The notes beneath the pieces are model-generated. The model did no database searches, was not told where the DNA came from, and worked only from the letters and a program-made list of their open reading frames with translations. Shown one piece after another: positions 60,575 through 64,000 of a DNA stretch of 64,000 bases. Position numbers and translations under genes: made by a program. Where the stretch lies: assembly GCA_051418075.1 (NCBI GenBank), contig JBPRGG010000087.1:1-64000 (forward strand). The letters are read 5' to 3'. This stretch comes from JBPRGG01 sp051418075 (lineage in GTDB: Bacteria > Bacteroidota > Bacteroidia > Cytophagales > Cyclobacteriaceae). How positions within the stretch are numbered: position 1 is the first letter of the stretch; every line of letters starts with the position of its first letter.

Positions 60575-61039
60575 TCATCGGTCATCAACATTGATTTCAA
60601 ATGATATGGACTCAGATTTCACAGGCTTAATCAATGCTGAAAAATCCGGATGTAATGGATTGATTAACAAATTATGTTCCTGAGGATAAAGAGATAGGGA
60701 TATTCGACAGGATGGCACCTTTAAACATAAACTTAATTTTTCCTGAGCCCATTGGGTACCTATTTCTTGAGTAGATGTGGGATAGGGCCTTCTTTTCCAA
60801 TTTGAAGGCAAGCTATCAGGAGCAACCCTTGGTATCTCTCCAGTTACTTCCAGGGTTACAAGTTCCCAGGTGGAGGTTGTGACACTGGCTCCTTTGATAC
60901 TAAGCATTTCCAAATAATTTAATGCCCCGGGCTTACAGGCATAAATCAGGGGGGTACCTGGTAGATTCCATCGGGCCGCACCATAACCAAAACCTAAAGG
61001 CGTTCTGTTGGGAAGTTTTTCAATTAACCTGTAGTACAT
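60575..61039 (-). CDS. RES-domain toxin
   Basis: 154 residues. The pattern fits the RES family: M-Y-Y-R-L at the start, G-A-A-R-W-N-L-P-G-T-P-L-I-Y (the Arg), N-Y-L-E-M-L (the Glu), and N-P-L-H-P-D-F near the C-terminus. RES toxins degrade NAD+ by phosphorolysis or hydrolysis and are held by an Xre antitoxin. The antitoxin gene ends 3 bp upstream, the usual order. It lies beside a broken tRNA, consistent with an acquired region. Activity is inferred from the family. Confidence 0.92.
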   Translation of the reverse strand: MYYRLIEKLPNRTPLGFGYGAARWNLPGTPLIYACKPGALNYLEMLSIKGASVTTSTWELVTLEVTGEIPRVAPDSLPSNWKRRPYPTSTQEIGTQWAQEKLSLCLKVPSCRISLSLYPQEHNLLINPLHPDFSALIKPVKSESISFEINVDDR

Positions 61040-61042
61040 TTA

Positions 61043-61594
61043 TTAAATGAAATTTCCCCACGATATAGCTTCTAAGGCACTGTCTGCCATTTCAATACCA
61101 TAAGGATCTTTAATAAGTTCTATGGGGGCTACATCTCCTAAAGCAAAATTAGGCGAATTTAACCACCCTTTAAGATTTTCTTCTGATCCAAAGATTCTTA
61201 TTCCTTTTGCAATTAATTGATCAATATCCAGCACAACTTTAGTCTGTAGCCTGTTTAAAGATTCATCCTTTTTTGATTTTTTCCATCTGGATAAGGTGCT
61301 GGCATCTATTTCTAATATGTCAGCTATTTCTTTTTGGTTATAACCTAAATACTGAAATACGGACTCCGTTTGTTTAAATTTTAGAGTAGCATATCTTGTA
61401 GCTTTATAAAGCTGGCTCTTTGAAGGAGTCTGTTCAATAACAGGATCGAAACCAGATGTTTTACTATTTAAGGCATATGATTTTTCATTAGCAACTAATA
61501 CTTTTTCGGAAATAAAGTACCTGTTGGAACTACCCACACTGATTGAACCTATTTTTTTATCATTACTGCTTAATATTTCAATCCTGTTTTCCAT
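61043..61594 (-). CDS. Xre/MbcA/ParS-type antitoxin (DUF2384)
   Basis: 183 residues. An N-terminal extension of about 60 residues precedes a helix-turn-helix region (G-Y-N-Q-K-E-I-A-D-I-L-E-I-D-A-S-T-L-S-R-W) and the C-terminal DUF2384 toxin-binding part (I-A-K-G-I-R-I-F-G-S-E-E-N-L-K-G-W-L-N, L-G-D-V-A-P-I-E-L). It pairs with the RES toxin 3 bp downstream, binds it, and probably represses the operon. The N-terminal extension is longer than in the short antitoxins. Confidence 0.93.
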   Translation of the reverse strand: MENRIEILSSNDKKIGSISVGSSNRYFISEKVLVANEKSYALNSKTSGFDPVIEQTPSKSQLYKATRYATLKFKQTESVFQYLGYNQKEIADILEIDASTLSRWKKSKKDESLNRLQTKVVLDIDQLIAKGIRIFGSEENLKGWLNSPNFALGDVAPIELIKDPYGIEMADSALEAISWGNFI

Positions 61595-61769
61595 CTTTAA
61601 TATAAAATTGCATTTGCAATATTAATAAACGGATATTTCAATTCTTTTGTTGCACATTTAACTCACTTTTGGGAAAAGATTCTATACACAAATGTACAGA
61701 GGATGGTGAATATGTATCTATTATATGAAGTTGGTTTATAAATAGAGGAAAAATATAAATGAAGAAATG

Positions 61770-62444
61770 CTATTCTTCTGTCTTCAAACCTTTCTTGGTA
61801 TTAATAATAACCACGCCATTGGCACCTCTGGAACCATAAATCGCGGCCGATGCATCTTTTATTACACTGATTGAGGCCACATCCTGGGGAGAGATGGCAC
61901 TGACATCATTTCTGGCTACACCATCTACTACTACTAAAGCAGCTGAGCTGGAATTTATAGAGTTATGCATACCTCTAACCCTTATTTCATCACCCACAAC
62001 TGTTACCCCTGCTAATCTGTGCCGAATCATGTCATAGATATTACTGAACTGACCAAAATTATTCACATCTTTCATATCAAGTTGACTCACAGCCGAAGTC
62101 AGTTGATCCTTGCTGATATGTCCATAACCTACTGCCACTTGTTGGTTTTCCCGGTTATTTTGAAAATCCAATTTAACATTAAGTCCAAACACTGACTCCC
62201 TGATCTTGTAGGTTTTTTCTTTAAATCCGTTTGCCGAAAAGATCAGCTTATCTTTCTGGTTCAAATTAATCTCATATTGTCCAAGTTCATCAGAAAAAAC
62301 ATAATTACCTGCTTTTTTGGCTTGTACTTTCACCTGATTAAGTGGTATATCATCAAAGCCTCTTACTTGCCCTTTAATTACAATTTCCTGTGCAATAATA
62401 GTGAAAGGTAGCAGGATCAAAATGATGGACAGTAATGTTTTCAT
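61770..62444 (-). CDS. Stand-alone TonB plug protein (SusC-like N-terminus without barrel)
   Basis: 224 residues, complete: signal peptide (L-S-I-I-L-I-L-L-P-F-T-I-I-A-Q), a carboxypeptidase-regulatory-like beta domain (~20-95; V-I-K-G-Q-V-R-G-F-D-D-I-P, F-S-D-E-L-G-Q-Y-E-I-N-L) and a TonB plug domain (~110-218; G-V-T-V-V-G-D-E-I-R-V-R-G, L-V-V-V-D-G-V, I-S-V-I-K-D-A-S-A-A-I-Y-G-S-R-G-A-N-G-V-V split at the usual places). The large barrel of a SusC transporter is absent, and the stop is followed by unrelated sequence, so it is a barrel-less protein and not a window cut. Its role is unknown. Confidence 0.9.
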   Translation of the reverse strand: MKTLLSIILILLPFTIIAQEIVIKGQVRGFDDIPLNQVKVQAKKAGNYVFSDELGQYEINLNQKDKLIFSANGFKEKTYKIRESVFGLNVKLDFQNNRENQQVAVGYGHISKDQLTSAVSQLDMKDVNNFGQFSNIYDMIRHRLAGVTVVGDEIRVRGMHNSINSSSAALVVVDGVARNDVSAISPQDVASISVIKDASAAIYGSRGANGVVIINTKKGLKTEE

Positions 62445-62570
62445 TATCGGTCTGATTTAAAGATGAATAGCAATTAATTATTATACAATATAATTCACAC
62501 CAAAAGTTCCAGCAAAAGCTGTTATTGGGTCATTTCACCTGATTTTATTTATCATTCGCGGTACTATGAA

Positions 62571-63167
62571 TTATAAATTGAATTCATCATAATCTACATA
62601 ACCAGACTCATCCTCATCGATCAAATCATATAATCCGCTGGAGAATTCCTCGTCGTCAATATAATCATTTTCATTCGCATCCCATCGATCGAAAAATCCG
62701 GCATCATACCGGGATGGTTCAAAATTATTATCCCATCCTTTTTCAAATTCATTCAATTCTAAAGCCTGATCCTGATCAAGATCCCAGGAATTATAAAAAC
62801 CGTTATCTGAAAACTGGAGAAATTCAGTTTCATTCAACAATTCATCACGATTACCATCAAAATAGTCATACAAACCTTCACCTAACTCCCTGAGTTTCAT
62901 AATACCATCCTTATCCCTATCCCACTGATCAAAAAGTTCACGATCATAGGGCTGGTTTTGCATATAGATATTCCACCCGTGGTTGAATTCACTTTCAGCT
63001 ATTTGGTTATCACCGTCTGCATCCCAACCAGCATAAAACCCATTTCTATCTCCCGGTTGAATGGCATTGGAATTTGTGCTGAGTTGCCGGTTTAATTCTA
63101 TTCCGATAATAAAGGTAAGATTCGACATTACCAGGGCTAAAGATATAGGTAATATAAAATTACTCAT
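62571..63167 (-). CDS. Six-EF-hand calcium-binding exported protein
   Basis: 198 residues. An N-terminal hydrophobic segment (F-I-L-P-I-S-L-A-L-V-M-S-N-L-T-F-I-I-G-I) acts as signal or anchor. Six EF-hand loops start at residues 49, 83, 104, 129, 153 and 174, each with the D-x-[DN]-x-[DNS]-x6-E set of ligands at 1, 3, 5 and 12 (for example D-A-D-G-D-N-Q-I-A-E-S-E). The W-D-x-D repeat and the spacing of about 21-34 residues suggest duplication of a unit. It is likely a periplasmic or surface Ca2+ buffer or sensor; it is monocistronic between the plug protein and the cytochrome. Confidence 0.92.
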   Translation of the reverse strand: MSNFILPISLALVMSNLTFIIGIELNRQLSTNSNAIQPGDRNGFYAGWDADGDNQIAESEFNHGWNIYMQNQPYDRELFDQWDRDKDGIMKLRELGEGLYDYFDGNRDELLNETEFLQFSDNGFYNSWDLDQDQALELNEFEKGWDNNFEPSRYDAGFFDRWDANENDYIDDEEFSSGLYDLIDEDESGYVDYDEFNL

Positions 63168-63352
63168 GCTAAATAAATTTAAGTTGAAAAAATAATATAT
63201 ACTTTTATTGATTTAACCAGAAATGGAATAAGGAAGTTATCCTGAATAATGGAATTCAGGTTTTACAAAGTTAGTTTCCAGCCCTTAGCAATTGCCCAAA
63301 CAATGACTTTTAATTTCTCATCAGCTGAATGTAGTTGTACCAAAGTTACAAG

Positions 63353-64000
63353 CTACTTATTTTTTGATATCATGGTCCCTTTAAGCGAAGTAAGATATGC
63401 TACCAGGTCAACCAACTCCTCCTGACTCATAGCTCCTACCAAAGAAGTCATTAATGAACTATCCATCATCTCAATTTTTTCAATATCAGACCTTTGAATT
63501 GTATGATCGGTACCGCCCATCTGCCGGATTGTTATTGACTCCTCACCTTCACTCATTAAAATACCATTACGCATACTCCCATTTTTCAGCGTAACCAGAT
63601 AACCTTCAAATCCGTTGTTAATACCCTGATCAGGATAAATGATGGATTGAAACAATCCTTCTTTGGATAATTTATCCCCGATTTGGCTTAAATCAGGGCC
63701 AAATTTTACGCCTTTTTGATTCACCTGATGACAACTGAGGCAAAATTTATCAAATACAATCTTACCCTGAGCCTGATTTCCGTTAAATGAAAGTAAATCT
63801 CTGACCGGTGGAATCTGGCTTCCTTCAGCTAAACCGGGCTGCTCCAACAAATCGGCTGCCTCTTTTCTTATATTTGCACGGTATACACTAAACAATACTG
63901 AGGCTGCTGTTTGTTCTAGTTGGGAAGGAAGGTTTCCCGATTTAACCAGTTCCAAAAGTTGTTCCTCACCCCACCAGGTTTTACCATATGCCTGAACAGC
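63353..64000 (-). CDS. C-type cytochrome, C-terminal part (5' end beyond window)
   Basis: 216 codons from 64000 to the stop, with no start needed inside the window; the frame continues past 64000 (A-V-Q-A-Y-G-K-T-W-W-G-E at the edge). It contains a haem site C-L-S-C-H (F-D-K-F-C-L-S-C-H-Q-V-N-Q-K-G) and L-V-D-L-V-A-Y-L-T-S-L at the end. This layout matches the terminal cytochrome domain of large membrane-bound dehydrogenase-type proteins with HEAT repeats of Planctomycetes and Bacteroidota (PVC-type). Full domain content is outside the window. Confidence 0.88.
   Translation of the reverse strand, partial: AVQAYGKTWWGEEQLLELVKSGNLPSQLEQTAASVLFSVYRANIRKEAADLLEQPGLAEGSQIPPVRDLLSFNGNQAQGKIVFDKFCLSCHQVNQKGVKFGPDLSQIGDKLSKEGLFQSIIYPDQGINNGFEGYLVTLKNGSMRNGILMSEGEESITIRQMGGTDHTIQRSDIEKIEMMDSSLMTSLVGAMSQEELVDLVAYLTSLKGTMISKNK

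Overview
The window looks like a chromosomal segment of a Bacteroidota bacterium, most likely of the Cytophagales type. Supporting signs are -7 promoter elements of the form TAnnTTTG, AT-rich leaders with no Shine-Dalgarno sequence, and many families typical of the phylum: DUF4468, DUF4252, DUF5916, DUF6807/PmoA, a SusC-like plug protein, YtxH, and an ECF sigma/anti-sigma operon. Assignments come from reading motifs and gene order; no database search was run.

Layout. Positions 1-1500 hold the end of an unknown gene, tRNA-Arg(TCT) and a small exported protein. Positions 1541-5519 are a minus-strand nitrogen cluster (P-II, ammonium channel, porin, DUF4468 protein, second P-II) with a hairpin in three of its gaps. 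Positions 6083-12376 hold mtaB, small unknown proteins, a TerB-like protein, an ABC-2 exporter pair and a lipoprotein. Positions 12738-19475 form a plus-strand run: a barrel-like lipoprotein, a decayed stretch, an MtnK-like kinase, an exported ADP-ribosylglycohydrolase-like lipoprotein, a Gfo/Idh/MocA dehydrogenase and a sugar isomerase-like TIM barrel. They may act together on a ribosylated or other sugar substrate. Positions 19547-27579 carry a CoA-disulfide-reductase/rhodanese fusion, a multi-PAS histidine kinase and cytochrome bd oxidase with a small extra membrane protein.

Positions 27685-35653 hold a phosphodiesterase, a GluR0-like ligand-gated K+ channel, a group II intron relic beside a terminator, a Tat-exported dehydrogenase, YtxH, an ECF sigma/anti-sigma/DUF4252 operon, a DUF6807 lipoprotein and an acyl-ACP thioesterase. 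At 35730-35853 lies the most unusual object: a 124-nt class-II tRNA-like gene with an Asp-type anticodon loop and a 55-nt variable region. Positions 36088-50000 are mostly housekeeping and stress genes (asnB, PfpI, SDRs, cystathionine lyase/synthase, Mop protein, S2P protease, corA, sulfotransferase, TlpA-like lipoprotein, AlkD), with a 162-bp MITE-like palindromic element at 42951-43112.

Positions 50001-57914 contain phospholipid synthesis (gpsA, two acyltransferases) and the oxidative pentose phosphate entry (zwf, pgl). Positions 58024-64000 hold a DUF5916 outer-membrane protein, a broken tRNA-Lys, a RES/Xre toxin-antitoxin pair, a plug-only TonB protein, a six-EF-hand protein and the end of a c-type cytochrome. 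No prophage, CRISPR array or intact insertion sequence was seen. The best candidates for something new are the tRNA-like gene, the kinase/ADP-ribosylglycohydrolase/dehydrogenase/isomerase run, the divergent P-II pair and the small CydA-linked membrane protein.
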